A stretch of 64,000 nucleotides of DNA from Sorex araneus (taxonomy: Eukaryota > Chordata > Mammalia > Eulipotyphla > Soricidae): positions 153,560,919-153,624,918 of the forward strand of contig NC_073306.1 of the NCBI RefSeq assembly GCF_027595985.1, read 5' to 3'. The notes under the pieces were generated by a model. That model was not told where the DNA came from. It did not search any database and worked only from the letters and a program-made list of their open reading frames with translations. Each line of letters starts with the position of its first letter. Position 1 is the stretch's first letter. Positions 12,105 through 22,926 of this stretch are shown in pieces. Made by a program: the position numbers and the translations under genes.

Positions 12105-12278
12105 GTTTTATTTTTTTTTTTTTTTGCCACACCTGGCGATGCTCAAGGGTTACTCCTCACTTTTCACTCAGTAATTACTCCTGGTGGTGCTCAGGGGACC
12201 ACATGGGATGGGGATCAAACTTGGGTCAGCTCTGTGAAAGGCTAGTGCCCTGCCCATTGTCCTATCACTCCAGCCCCC
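12105..12278 (-). repeat. Sor-A SINE (poly(A) tail)
   Basis: The plus strand reads poly(T), then GCCACACCTGGCGATGC, the body, a B-box complement and a TATCACTCCAGCCCC end. The 9-bp target duplication TGAATTACT lies at 12096-12104 and 12279-12287. A poly(A) tail and TTTT-type target suggest L1-driven insertion. Confidence 0.92.
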
Positions 12279-12564
12279 TGAATTACTTTAAACATTTGAA
12301 TTCCTGAAAAATTGCATTTGAATATTCATGTTATTGTTCTACTCTTGAATAGGCCCCAGGATTTCAACTTATGTGATCAGTAAATACTTTTAAAGTTTGT
12401 TGGAACGACTAGATTCCAAGGTTGAGCCTGACTCTAGAGATCTTTAGTCAGATTAATGTTAACCTCTGGTTTCACATCAAAACTAGCTTATACTATATTG
12501 AAAAATCAGCTTGAGGATTTTGATGACCTAAGTACAAAATACATAAGAAGTTTATAGGTGTGAG

Positions 12565-12790
12565 ATATCAGCTTGATGTAATGGTTTGAATCTGGAGCAG
12601 AATTGCCTAGACCTCAATAATCTCATTTTACCACTTATCAGTTCCACTTAACATCTCTGTAAATCAGCAGTTCTATCAGCAAATCGAGGATAAAGGCACT
12701 TCTAAGGCTTAGGGTTTTTGTAAAGATTTGGTGATAAACATATACAGAACACTTAGCAAATTACCTGGCACCTAGTTTAAAATTTCTTCA
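12565..12790 (+). repeat. MIR SINE relic, near full length
   Basis: The block order follows MIR on the plus strand: TGATGTAATGGTTTGAATCT, AATTGCCTAGACC, ACCACTTATCAGTTCC, CAGTTCTATCAGCAAATCG, GATTTGGTGATAAAC and AACACTTAGCAAATTACCTGG. Confidence 0.65.
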
Positions 12791-12974
12791 TTATTAGCTC
12801 TTGTTACCTATAAAGGCTCTTTAATGTTTTACACTAAAACCATAAATCTGTATCATTAAAGAAATAGATGGCCAATATAATTTTTCATGTGTTCATTTGA
12901 TCCAGTGATCTCTGTTAGTTTTACTTTTACAGTGGTGAGCAATATAATATGACACTAATTTAACCATTTATCAA

Positions 12975-13110
12975 GGGGAACTCCCAAACAGTGCTCAGGG
13001 GATCCAGGGGCAACTCCCAGCATTGTGTCTTCAAGTGGGAAGGTGGTCAGCACTAAGTCCTGAGAATGTAGTGTTTCTTAGATCCTGTGTTGCTGGTAAC
13101 CACTAGGATC
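12975..13110 (-). repeat. Possible old Sor-type SINE piece
   Basis: CAGTGCTCAGGGGATCCAGG resembles the reversed SINE body. The remainder does not align well. Confidence 0.3.
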
Positions 13111-13735
13111 TCCATGGCAGTGTGTGGGTTAGCCCTTAACCATTCAAGTGCATGTAGTTGATAGTATCATTCACAGTGGAGCTAGGACACTGTCTATCTC
13201 TGGCAGCTTCCTCAGAGTCCGCTACCAACCCTGAGTGTTGTCTACAGTAGTCAGAGCCACCTACCCGTGGAGTTATGTCTTGTCAAACCCGGGAACATTC
13301 TGTTTCCCATCCAAGTCCTTGGAGGCTTTCTCTGAGACAGGAAGGTTGTGTGTTTGGACCCTTTCCAAGGTGTGAGTTGTCCAAGAGCTTTGCTTATGGA
13401 GATCATAGCTCATTCGCAGTCTCCCCTGAGCCAGGAAAGAAGGGCAACACACCTCATGGGTTGGAAGTTCTCCTGGGGTGAATGTTAGGTGGATTTGAGA
13501 AACACTGTGATATCTGAATTGGATCTCCAGTATAGACCATTCTTTGTAGCTGTAACCTGAATTGGGTAAATCAAGTAAAACCAACAAGAGAGGCCTTTGA
13601 ATCTGGGCTATTTGGTAAATCACTTAACTGGGTTCTTAACTGAGCCAGCTTCTTTAATGGAATTTGGCAAGTCATTTAACTTTCCATACTTAATTTCCTT
13701 CTCTATTAAATGTAGATAATCATTTCAAAATAAAT
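13111..13735. other. Single-copy-looking non-coding DNA
   Basis: A minus-strand frame of 116 codons spans 13273-13623 but shows no recognisable domain. I treat it as non-coding. Confidence 0.4.
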
Positions 13736-13737
13736 CA

Positions 13738-13885
13738 CAAGGAGACAGCTTGAGTATAGAACACACATCTTATATGTGCAAGGCCCTGGACTCAGTGCCC
13801 AGTACTGCATGGCCCCAAGGACTGATGGACCGCACATCACCAGGCATGGACTCTGTTGCTCTACTGCCCCCAGTATTGTTGCTTT
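13738..13885 (+). repeat. Old Sor-type SINE
   Basis: ATGTGCAAGGCCCTGGACTC (B-box side), then CCCAGTACTGCATGGCCCC and ACATCACCAGGCATGG follow the order of an older shrew SINE subfamily on the plus strand. No tail or duplication remains clear. Confidence 0.5.
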
Positions 13886-13889
13886 GACT

Positions 13890-14580
13890 TAAAAAATAGT
13901 AAAGACAAATAAATGAAAAACAGATTGCATTTGTGAAATCACCTTGGGAACTGGAAAGCACCATGTAAATGTGAATTTTTAGTGATTCTGTCTCTATGAG
14001 TATAAAAATATCTATGCTGAAGAGTTGTTGTGAATGTTAAATAAGTAAGGCAGTAAGAAATATTTTTGAGAGCACTTTGTATCCAGAAGAGCTATTGCTA
14101 TAACTTTTTTTTAGTGCATCTGTGAATTTATTTTGAAATGGCAGGTCTTTTGCTTTTTCTTTCTCATTATTCTCTTCCACCCCATCCTTCTAGTATTAGG
14201 AATTAATAATACTTTGCCCACTCCATATGGATAAGAATAGAGCTTCTGTTTTGCTGGTGCAAATAGAGAAATAGATCCTTATTCTTGGTTACTGAGTCTC
14301 AGATAAGTAAGAAAGAATGCATTCTCATGGACATCTTTCCTCCTGCCATTATTATGTTTGTGAACAAAAGCTTTCCATGTGCATTCATTCCTTTAACCAC
14401 CACTGCTGTCTCCCACCTATTTCCTTGAAATGCACAATGAATGTTCTTAATGTAGCTCTTTACTCAAATTGTGGTACAGTTGTGTCAAGGATGTCTTTTG
14501 GCAAAAGTAGCTCCACTATTTAGTTAATATATTAAGTGGCAGAGCCTCTAGTATTTGCCTTCCTCCTTCTGGTATAGATT
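13890..14580. other. Single-copy-looking non-coding DNA
   Basis: No element recognised. Confidence 0.4.
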
Positions 14581-14582
14581 CC

Positions 14583-14757
14583 TTTTATTGTGTTTTGGGG
14601 ACTGCATTTAGTGATGCTTAAGGTATACTCCTGGCTCTGCACTTGGTGATCATTCCTGGAGGGACTCCAGGGACCATAGTGGGTGCTGGGGATTGGACCC
14701 ATGTTGACTACACACAAAGCAAGAACCCTACCCACTGTACTTTCACTCCAGTCCTGT
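14583..14757 (-). repeat. Sor-A SINE
   Basis: Reversed SINE with CTCCTGGCTCTGCACTTGG, GGGACTCCAGGGACCATAG, GGGGATTGGACCCATG (B-box complement) and CACTCCAGTCC at its 5' end. Moderately diverged. Confidence 0.85.
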
Positions 14758-14759
14758 AG

Positions 14760-15310
14760 ATGCTTTCTGGAGGAAATTGTCACACCCACAATGAATAAAT
14801 TATGATGAAACGCATTGAGGGCTAGCATAATTACTTTCCATATTGAAGCTATTTAGTAGAGTATGATTTTATTATAAAAATGTGTTTGCATAGAATAACA
14901 TAAAGTACTATATTATATACTTGCTAATGTAGTAAAAATTCTCATTTCAAACATTTAAAATAATCTGAATATTTTCCTTGGGTTTGTAGCAATTACACCA
15001 TATGTTTGCACAGTTATCGTCAATATGTAGAATTTCTTTCAGTTTGCTCCTTTGTATTTTTCATGAGGTAGTGTTTTTTTATGCTTCTTTATCTCATTAT
15101 TTGCTTAATAGTCCTCTTGTTGGTTAATTCTATCAAACAGTTCATTTGGAAGCAAAAAAAGAGTCACTATCTTTATTCACTGCTAATGTGTCCATTTTCA
15201 AGGGGTTTAGGTAAGCGAAATGTTTCGCATTTTTATTTTAAATTTCCTCATGAGACTTAATTAATAGAATCCGAAGGCATGCCTACCTCTGAATTTCTTT
15301 TTGTTTTTCT
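14760..15310. other. AT-rich non-coding DNA
   Basis: No element recognised. Confidence 0.4.
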
Positions 15311-15311
15311 A

Positions 15312-15419
15312 GGGAGAGGCACACCTGGCTGTGCTTGGTGCTTGCTCCTAGCTTTGTTCTCAGGGATCAATCTTGGTGAGGCTCGGGGGACTCTCTGGGG
15401 TGCCAGGAATTGAAGCTAG
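15312..15419 (-). repeat. Sor-A SINE, lacking its tRNA head
   Basis: GCACACCTGGCTGTGCTTGG to GGGGTGCCAGGAATTG is the reversed SINE body. It stops just after the B-box complement and continues directly into a piece of module X. Confidence 0.75.
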
Positions 15420-15420
15420 A

Positions 15421-15512
15421 CATAGGAAATCTGGGCAGGAGAGGCCCTGTCCCGATCTGAGTGGGCTTGGAGGTCTCAGCCCTGAGTCCCACACACCTGG
15501 GTTCCTCACATT
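15421..15512 (-). repeat. Module X fragment
   Basis: GAAATCTGGGCAGGAGAGGC through GGCTTGGAGGTCTCAG to CACACACCTGGGTTCCTCAC matches 56829-56911 of the RX copy in the same orientation. It carries no RTE tail, so it is a fragment or a recombinant with the neighbouring SINE. Confidence 0.65.
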
Positions 15513-15574
15513 GCATTTCTACATTGCATTTCTAAATATTTTGAACAAATGAAATATAGTTACATGAGTGGGGG

Positions 15575-15575
15575 G

Positions 15576-15611
<36 letters not shown>
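15575..15611. repeat. (TG)n microsatellite
   Basis: A pure TG tract of about 18 units is visible. Confidence 0.95.
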
Positions 15612-15613
<2 letters not shown>

Positions 15614-16418
15614 CAAATATTGATTTATGTCTTAATCTTATTCCTCTGGTAAGTTGTCAATTCCTCCAGGTGAATCAAACCCAATGTTATTTTTGTTTTC
15701 TGTAACATGTTCAAGAAACTCATATTGTGTGGATTTATTGATTTCCATAACTAAGAGATGGATTGGTTGTGAGACCTGGAGCAGGTTCCTAAGTGATATG
15801 ACTGGCCTTTGCTTTGAATCTCTCTGTTTTCCTCTTAGCACTCCAGGGACTATCACTGTGACCAATTTCTACCTTATGCTCTTTCGGTCCCTCCCTCAAC
15901 AGATACCCCACCTTGGAAGCAGTCAGTTATTCATTTCCCCTGCTCTTGTGCCCGGGTGACCACACCCTTGAATGTGTGGTGAGAAAAATTACGTTACTGT
16001 ACAGAGGAGAACCCTAACCATCTCTCACCTCCATCTGCTTCCGGGCCCAAACACTGGTCGGCAATTCCTTCTCTAACGTAAATCTAGTCACTGCTTCCTT
16101 CTGTTACCAGGTCCCTTACGACAATGTTCCAATTCTTCCTCTTCACCCTCTTCCATGTCACTTCTCTTTACTCTCTGATGAGAAGCCAGAAAGAGAAAAC
16201 AGAGCCTTATGAGCACATAACTCAAGCCCCTGCCTCCTCCTGTCAAAACTCTCACCCTCCGTTCTTCCCTCTTTTCTGGAAGAAGAGACTCTGTAGCTCT
16301 TTCGTTTCTTTCTATTCACACTCTACCCTTTCACCAAGGGCTTTGATTCTCTTCTCTTAAGCATTTTTAGCTCTTGCTTCATCAACCAATCAGTGCCTCC
16401 TCTAACTCATTAACTCTC
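15612..16418. other. Single-copy-looking non-coding DNA
   Basis: A plus-strand frame of 101 codons (15654-15959) has no recognisable domain. The stretch around 16120-16380 is pyrimidine-rich. Confidence 0.4.
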
Positions 16419-16424
16419 TCCCCC

Positions 16425-16507
16425 CACCTTTTTTTTTTTTTTGTCTTGGGGCCATGCTTGGTGGTTCTCAGGGCTTAATCCGGACTCTGCACAAGAATCA
16501 CTCTTGG
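16425..16507 (-). repeat. Sor-A SINE, tail-side half (split by insertion)
   Basis: Poly(T) at 16427-16442, then GGGGCCATGCTTGGTGG and CTCTGCACAAGAATCACTC are the tail-side half of a reversed SINE. The head-side half resumes at 17637, after the inserted L1 chimera. Confidence 0.85.
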
Positions 16508-17636
16508 CCGGCCCTCGGCCCAGATAAATCCGGAGCCGCTGAGCGTGAAGCGGACCCTCTGCACCTAAAGACTTTGATTCCAGAGACCTAACACATTCGG
16601 GCATCCAGCGCAGCATCTAATAGCAATGCACAATGCACTGGGACTGCGAACTGGGCTACAACTCTGTACTGCCCGGGGGTGGATTTTTTCCTCCCTACCC
16701 TGTCTTCCTGCATGAAAAACGGCGGGTTGGTGGCACCCACATGGCAGGGGCCATCTTCTAAGACTCCAAACCCAGAGGTATTCGATTTTTACACTTGGGG
16801 CTCCCAGGGACTCAAGGGAAGGGAGTGTAACTGGCATGCCCTCGGCCCAGATAAATCCGGAGCCGCTGAGTATGAAGCGGACCCTCTGCGCCTAAAGACT
16901 TTGATTCCAGACTTCTTACAGCAATGCACTGGGACTGTGAGCTGGGCTATGCAATTTCTGGCAGAATTTTCCCTGGACTTTATACAGAAATCCAAAACTT
17001 AACATTTATAATTGTCAGCAATGTGAAACGGTTCCTTTTGAACAGGTCTGACTTGGAGGGGGGGAAACTCCAAATAATAACAGTAAGTTTTTGTTGAAAT
17101 ATTGAAGGTTATTAATGTAGCAGCCACCTCTCTGGACTGTGAACTAAGCAAAAGCCCCACGCTGGCCGATGCGGTGTGGCGTACACCACACTATGAGGCG
17201 CGGGAAGGGGGATGAGGGGGAAAAAAAGGGAAAAGGAAAAAAAAAAAGAGAGTTATGTACTGTAGCAGTGGGGCTACATATCTCATCATTTCCAGCAATG
17301 GAAAACTAATTATCAAATGCTTCCTTGGTAGTAGGTCTTCTCTCTTGGGTAGAAACTCCAACAACTATAGTGAGTTTTGTGTTGAATTATGGAATGTAAT
17401 CAAGGTAAAGAGAAAATGGAGTGAAATTCATTAGTTATACAGTAAGGGGTAGGGGGTGGGGGGCGGGGGATATACTGGGGTTTTTGGTGGTGGAATATGG
17501 GTACTGGTGAAGGGATGGTGTTTGAATATTGTATAACTGAGACATGAACCTGAGAACTTTGTAACTTTCCACATGGTGATTTAATAAAAAGTTTAAAAAA
17601 ACAACAAAACAAAACAAAACAAAACAAACAAACAAA
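16508..17636 (+). mobile_element. Non-autonomous L1 chimera with tandem 5' units
   Basis: This 1,129-bp element lies between perfect 15-bp duplications AAGAATCACTCTTGG (16493-16507 and 17637-17651) that interrupt a SINE. Its 5' part holds a GC-rich unit starting at 16511 (GCCCTCGGCCCAGATAAATC) that starts again at 16838, 327 bp downstream; the first ~74 bases of the two units differ at about three positions. From about 16948 it follows the L1 3' UTR known from 63180-63365 and 37313-37690. It has a G-rich tract near 17446-17470 and ends in AATAAAAAG and (CAAAA)n. There is no ORF1 or ORF2. Part of the 3' UTR (about 17018-17115) is repeated at 17290-17400. It looks like an L1 5' UTR array joined to an L1 3' UTR and mobilised in trans by L1; the origin of the 5' unit is inference. 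Confidence 0.85.
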
Positions 17637-17740
17637 AAGAATCACTCTTGGTAGGGCTCAGGGAACCTGGGTCAAACCCGGGTTGACTGTGTGCAAGTCC
17701 CTACTGTACTTGCCTACTGTACTCTCTCTCTGGACCCCAC
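17637..17740 (-). repeat. Sor-A SINE, head-side half
   Basis: It continues the SINE broken at 16507: AGGGCTCAGGGAACCTGGG, a B-box complement (AAACCCGGGTT) and a 5' end at CTCTCTGGACCCC. Confidence 0.85.
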
Positions 17741-18489
17741 AACCAACTACCTTATTACAAATTTCACTTCAATATAAAATAAAAGATAATTATATTCTCT
17801 CCTGAAAAACCAAATAGATTTCTTTCTATTTTGCCAGAAAGAGATCTGAGGTATTGCATTAGAATTTTTGCCAGAGGCAACCAGATGTGGAATATTGGTG
17901 ATTTTTGAGAACTGGTTTGGTGTCTGACTTTTAGTCAGAACAGTGAAGACAGGGAGTGTGAGAACCAGCCACACCAAACAGAGTACGTGTGCGCAGAACG
18001 CTTGGCCTCAACTCTCAGCTGTAGTTTGGATCCCACAGTTTAGCTTGGAACAGCTAATCTGCAGCTGGACTGAAAATGTGTCTAGAACTAGAGACAGAAA
18101 TAGTAATTCCAGGGGGTTTTGTCATGCAGCATTATCTGACTAATGGAAGATGGCACTTAAATAAAAGTGAGTAAGAAGTGATGCGTGCCAATTATCTCTC
18201 AGAGAAACTTATGGAACTTATAGAGAAAATGTAGAAACAAAGGAATCAAAGGGTGAATGAGAGATTCCTCTTCTTCCTTCTGTATCTCAAAGGTCATATT
18301 TCTGCCATACTGCTGGTTCCAAGGGAAGACATTAACCTTCACAACAATTCTTATCTTAATGCTATCACTTCCATTTTATGTCTTCATTCTCCTTCCCTGG
18401 CTTGCTTTCAATCTTTCCTTCATCATTATTTTCCTGTTTTACCTTCTTTGACTATTGAATCCTTAACATTTTTGTTGAGTGGTACTGTA
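17741..18489. other. Single-copy-looking non-coding DNA
   Basis: No element recognised. Overlapping frames around 18253-18537 look like chance. Confidence 0.4.
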
Positions 18490-18726
18490 GCAATGTTATC
18501 CAGTTGTTCATCGATTTGCTTGAGTAGGCACCAGTAACGTCTCCATTGTGAGACTTGTTACTGTTTTGGGCATATCAAATACGCCACAGGTAGTTTGCCA
18601 GGCTCTGCCATGCAGGTGGGATACTCTCAGTAGCTTGCTGTGCTCTCCAAGAGGGACAGAGGAATCAAACCCGGGTTGGCTGCGTGCATGACAGACGCCC
18701 TACCCACTATGCTATCACTCCAGGGC
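18490..18726 (-). repeat. Sor-R SINE
   Basis: The plus strand shows the reversed RTE tail (GTTCATCGATTTGCTTGAG), the short-deletion junction (CCATTGTGAGACTTGTTACTG), the two CTTGCCAGGCTCT-type blocks and a complete tRNA head with B-box complement (AACCCGGGTT), ending TATCACTCCAGGGC. Its terminal repeat has degenerated. Confidence 0.9.
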
Positions 18727-18729
18727 TTA

Positions 18730-19140
18730 AATTAGACTGAACTGCATGTATAGTACGCCGTAGAAGTAGAGAAAGTGAAATAAAGGTGGAGATCTAACCT
18801 TGTATTTCTGATAATTATGAAACTATGCCAGCTCCGTAGCAGGAGCAGAACTGAGCAAGAACACAATCTTGACCCTTTCCTTACAATTGCTCAAAATGAA
18901 GATCTTTCTTTGGTAATCATACCTGTACTCTGGGTTCTTTGTGCCCCTCTCCCCCTTCTGAAGAAATCTTCTCTTTCTCTTCATGTGGTAACCAATTCTG
19001 GTTACCTTCCCTTGTCAATACCCAGGCGTAGGTCATTTCCCTTTCTGGATTCATCCACAATACTTCCTGTCTCTGACTAAAGTAAATATCATTTGAATTA
19101 TAGAAAAAACTAGTTCTTTCACAAGATCAAATAACATATG
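18730..19140. other. Single-copy-looking non-coding DNA
   Basis: No element recognised. Confidence 0.4.
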
Positions 19141-19152
19141 TATGGTTTATTG

Positions 19153-19637
19153 TAGAGGGTCTCTTGCCCGCATGCCTGGCTGTCTTCCCCAGGGCCCCTC
19201 GAAGGGGATGGGCTCCAGCTTCCCTCCCCGCCCTGAGCAGAGCTCCCGGCGGCCGAGGACCACCACAACCTGGCTACAGCCATGCTGGAGGCCCCTCTCC
19301 ACAAGTTTGGACAGGCCTCATGCATGAAGGTACCGGCAGAGCAACCCAGGTGTGTATAATCCCATCAACGGCCAGCATCCAGAGAGAGACTTAAAAGCAA
19401 GCTCTCAGAAGCCCACATGGGACAGGCTTGCAAGCTTCCCGTGGTGTATTCATATGCTAAATCCAATAACAAGCTGGATCTCATTCCCCTGACCCTGAAA
19501 GAGCCTCCAGTGCGACACCTTGAGAGGGCCGAGCCGAGAGAGATTTCTAAGATCTCAGGCAAAGGAGGAATGAAGAGATTATTGAGCCCACTCGAGAAAT
19601 CGACAATTAACGGGGATTTCGTGATTCGTGATTCGTG
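19153..19637 (+). mobile_element. RX element: module X head plus RTE 5' and 3' ends
   Basis: Module X (from GTCTCTTGCCCGCATGCC to AAGCAAGCTCTCAG near 19409) is followed by the RTE-derived part: GGCTTGCAAGCTTCCCGTGG, CTCATTCCCCTGACCCTG, AAAGAGCCTCC, GATCTCAGGC, then the tail AATGAAGAGATTATTG to GAAATCGAC, ending in a triple GTGATTC repeat. An 11-bp duplication ATGGTTTATTG (19142-19152 and 19638-19648) frames it. Compared with the other two copies it lacks about 120 bp inside X and the first GAGCCTGGC block. There is no coding capacity, so movement would depend on RTE enzymes. Confidence 0.88.
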
Positions 19638-19749
19638 ATGGTTTATTGCCTTATCTCCAGAAATTAGCTTAGAAAAGGACAGATGGAAGGGAGTCTGTGA
19701 ACATTAGGGAAAGTAACTAGAATTGAATTTTTAAAGGATAATACTTGTG

Positions 19750-19987
19750 GGGGCGGAGCAATAGCACAGCAGCGGATAGGGCATTTGCCTTGCATGCAGC
19801 AGACCTCGGTTTGATTCCCAGCATCCCATATGGTCTCCCGAGCACCGCCAGGAGTAATTCCTGAGTGCATGAGCCAGCAGTAACCTCTGTGCATTGCTGG
19901 GGTTGCATTGTGACCATTGTACATTGTGATCAGCAAAAACAAACAAACAAAAAATCCAAACAAAAAGAAAACCAAAAAACAAAACCC
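19750..19987 (+). repeat. Young Sor-A SINE with 16-bp target duplication
   Basis: Head GGAGCAATAGCACAGCAGCG, near-perfect B box (GGTTTGATTCCC), full body and a long A-rich tail with AAAC and AAAG interruptions (19934-19987). The exact 16-bp repeat AAGGATAATACTTGTG (19734-19749 and 19988-20003) marks a fairly recent L1-type insertion. An internal stretch, TTGCATTGTGACCATTGTAC, departs from the usual GGTGTGACCC ending. Confidence 0.95.
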
Positions 19988-20004
19988 AAGGATAATACTT
20001 GTGA

Positions 20005-20940
20005 AATAATAGGCTTAGGAAGTAGGTCTGTGAAAAATTCCAAAAATTATCAGTTCACTTCCTAAACTTTAGAGCAATCACCAAACTGCACAAATGATCA
20101 ATTTGCTACTCACATTGGTCTCACATGTTGGATTACAAGGAAAAGATACATGGAAAGTAGAGGAAAGATTAGAAAGACAAATCTAATTTGGGTCTTCAGG
20201 GAGTTCAGGAGTGCTTTGCAAAGCAGACGACTTTCCAGCCCTGTACTCCTGAGCGTGGGGCCCAGCTCATGGATCATAAAGCAGGCAGGTTTGCCGTAAC
20301 ATTTCTCAGAATCGATGTGTATGTCCTGCCGGTACGGCTCAGGACTTTGGTTCAGAGCAATAAAATCTCTGAGCAGAGCAGTGTGGTGTCTAAATCTCCC
20401 TTAGCCCCCAGTGAGGGGAGAGGAGTTGGAGGGGTGGCCGTGTGCTCCCCTGCTGCTGGGCACACAGGATGTACTGCATAGAGCCCTGGGGTTGGCACAC
20501 TGCTGCCTGTACCCTGTTCTCCCTACAGTAATCATTCAGTTCCTTCTCATTGCTTGTTATACATGAAAAGAATATGAAAACCTTTACTTCTGGGCTCCCA
20601 TATATCCTACCTAAAAGCTTGCTGAGGGTGTAAAGGAATACTCTGGACTCACAAGTTCATCTCTGTGTCCTTAAGGAGTTTGGTATTCATCATGGCCATG
20701 CCATTACCATATGGACATCTTAAAAAAGAGGCACGAGACAGCTGAGTTCTCTTCAAACCTGCTTTCATCCCTCTAGGGGGGAGGAGGAGTTTTACTCACA
20801 CATCAGGGGAGCAAATGTGACCTGCTCTTATACCGCTTTCCGGTTCAGAAGAGATTGTCATTCTTTAGGGTTGCAAAAGAAAGTGCCTAAAGAAGACTAA
20901 AATTTATTTAAGAGGAATGTTAGATAAAATAGAAATGTCA
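20005..20940. other. Single-copy-looking non-coding DNA
   Basis: The somewhat GC-richer part near 20200-20480 has a 97-codon plus-strand frame without recognisable domains. I see no support for a gene. Confidence 0.4.
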
Positions 20941-20944
20941 GAGC

Positions 20945-21070
20945 CCATTAAAGTTTTATTGGAACAAGGTTGTGTCCATTCAGTGGGCATATGTTGATAG
21001 CAGCCTTCCAGCTACAATTGCAGAGTTAAATAGCTGTGGCAAGACTGTGGATATGAGCAAAGCCTTCAAT
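20945..21070. mobile_element. Mammal-wide MER-type DNA transposon relic
   Basis: AAAGTTTTATTGGAACAAGG, then GCAGCCTTCCAGCTACAATT, GCAGAGTTAAATAGCTGTGG and GCAAAGCCTTCAATACTT follow the order of a common non-autonomous eutherian DNA transposon (hAT-like by recall). The family name is uncertain. Confidence 0.5.
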
Positions 21071-21082
21071 ACTTGTTTTATT

Positions 21083-21226
21083 TTGCTTTTTTTGGGGGGG
21101 ATGGGAAGCCAATGGTACTCAGGGTTTAGTCCTTCTTCTGCCCTCAGGGTCACTCCTAGCAGGGCACCTTATGATGTGCTGGAGATCAAACCTGGGTCAG
21201 CTGAGTGAAAGGCAAGTGCCCAACAG
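21083..21226 (-). repeat. Sor-A SINE
   Basis: Reversed SINE with G-rich start (21093-21105), GTACTCAGGGTTTAGTCC, GGGTCACTCCTAGCAGGGC, GGAGATCAAACCTGGGTCAG and a truncated 5' end at AAGTGCCCAACAG. Confidence 0.75.
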
Positions 21227-22925
21227 AAAAAAAGGTGTTGATTCTTCAATTGGGGGAAATGGATTTTTTTCTTTTTCTTTTTTCCTTTTGTTCTTTCAAA
21301 ATGTACCAGAGCTTTCTTAGCTTAGGGGACTCTTAAGGGTTTGCAGTAGTTTGGCTTACTGCATTTCCCCTTGAGGAAAGATGGGGGTCACAGACAGACC
21401 CTTCTCTTCTTCACCTCTCCTCCACTCTTCCCCAATGCTTTGTGGTTTCATGGAGCATGAGTGAATGTGTGTGTGTGTGTGTGTGTGTGTGTCTCTGTGT
21501 GTTTCTGAGATGATTACAACTCAGAGAACAGAATCAGCCACTCAGGGACTCAAGTGATAATTCAGCAGACAAGGTAGAATTAGTGTGTAGGTCTGCAGCC
21601 TCTAAGACTGGTGCGACCTTATTTTAGGTGTATCGTGGGTACACAAGAAAACCCAAGGTATTCTTTTTCTTAGAGGGACCTGCACCTCTGGGAAGGATGA
21701 TTAAATTAAGACTCTAGTCTGGACTAACTCAGTGCTCTTTGATAGGTCTCTGGCCTTCTGATGGTCTCCTGGGCCTGGTTCCTTCTTTGACTTTGGCACA
21801 GGTATGCACAGAATGAAGACTGTTTGTACTATGTGTCATCCAAGCAGCGAATTCCGGGAGAGCAACATACTTGTCTCTCGTATTAAGTGCAGCTGGCAGG
21901 GGGCAGGCACCAGCTACCTAGATACAGAACATCCAAGGGCCCAGTGAAGTCTGTCACGCTTACCACACAGAGCTGCAGGTCAGGGAGTTGGTCTGCGGCA
22001 GTGTGACAGGAAGTACCTACGCGTAGTTTCATTTTCTGGGTATGCATAGTATGAAAACCTCTGGCAAAAGCCATGATTTCAGTATTTAAACAAAAAAATG
22101 ATTAGATTTTGGAGTGAAAAACCCAGAATATTTAATGTTGAAACATAAAACTCAAAGGATTTGACCTACTTCTGTGGCATTTTTGTTTGTTTGTTTGTTT
22201 GTTTTGAGGGGGGCAGGGTGTGGGTCTGGGTCTTTCTCAAACACTGTAGTCAGAGACAAATGGCATGTACAAATCCATTTTCTCCTGGAATTAGAGATTG
22301 TTGGATGGAACTGAAGAGAAGAACTCTTGGAGAAGAGCTAAAGCATTATATTCCTGTTAGGTCCTGGACGCATCAGTTTTAACTATGTGGTTTAGAGCTA
22401 TAAAATAGAATCTTCTGGATTGTGCATGAAGCAGGCAGGTTTAATAAAGAGATTCTTGAAAACACTTGGTTCTATCCATCATTGTTTATGAACAATGCAC
22501 CCTTGGATCTTTAGACATTCACATGGTGCCTTAGTCCAAGGAATTTTTAAAAGAATTTTGAAAAGCTGTAGAGTCAAAGAAATGATTTTGTCTACCAATA
22601 TGTTTATAGAAGAATGCAGCTGAAATTTTGGTGTCTTTTTATTTTTTTAATACCAGGTGTGGGGAACTCATTTGCAACCAGTTTTGCATTCTTTCCTGAT
22701 TATGTGACTAAGGCCTTCTTAATGTGGGAAAAGGGTAAAAGAAACACCAGTTCACGGTTAGCAGGACATATAGTCTAAGTTCTGTCTCTAGATGAAATTG
22801 TTGCTGATTCCTTCTGGTCTTCATTGGCTCTGCCAACTGATGGTTTATAATCATTTCCTATTTGTCCTTATATGTTTATTAACCCCTTAGTGCCTCTTAT
22901 TAAATTCACTAATTTGAAGGAGAGG
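21227..22925. other. Single-copy-looking non-coding DNA with (GT)n and (TTTG)n
   Basis: A GT microsatellite lies at about 21467-21502 and a (TTTG)n run at 22183-22204. The region just after the latter may be a decayed reversed SINE, which I could not confirm. No gene signal. Confidence 0.4.
21467..21502. repeat. (GT)n microsatellite
   Basis: Uninterrupted GT units ending in a CTCTGTGTGT variant. Confidence 0.9.
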
Positions 22926-22926
22926 A

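Noticed and set aside
19142-19394. Overlapping open frames in GC-rich DNA near 19.2 kb as a possible exon
   Set aside because: The sequence is module X, repeated at 50.2 kb and 57.0 kb with frame-breaking differences.
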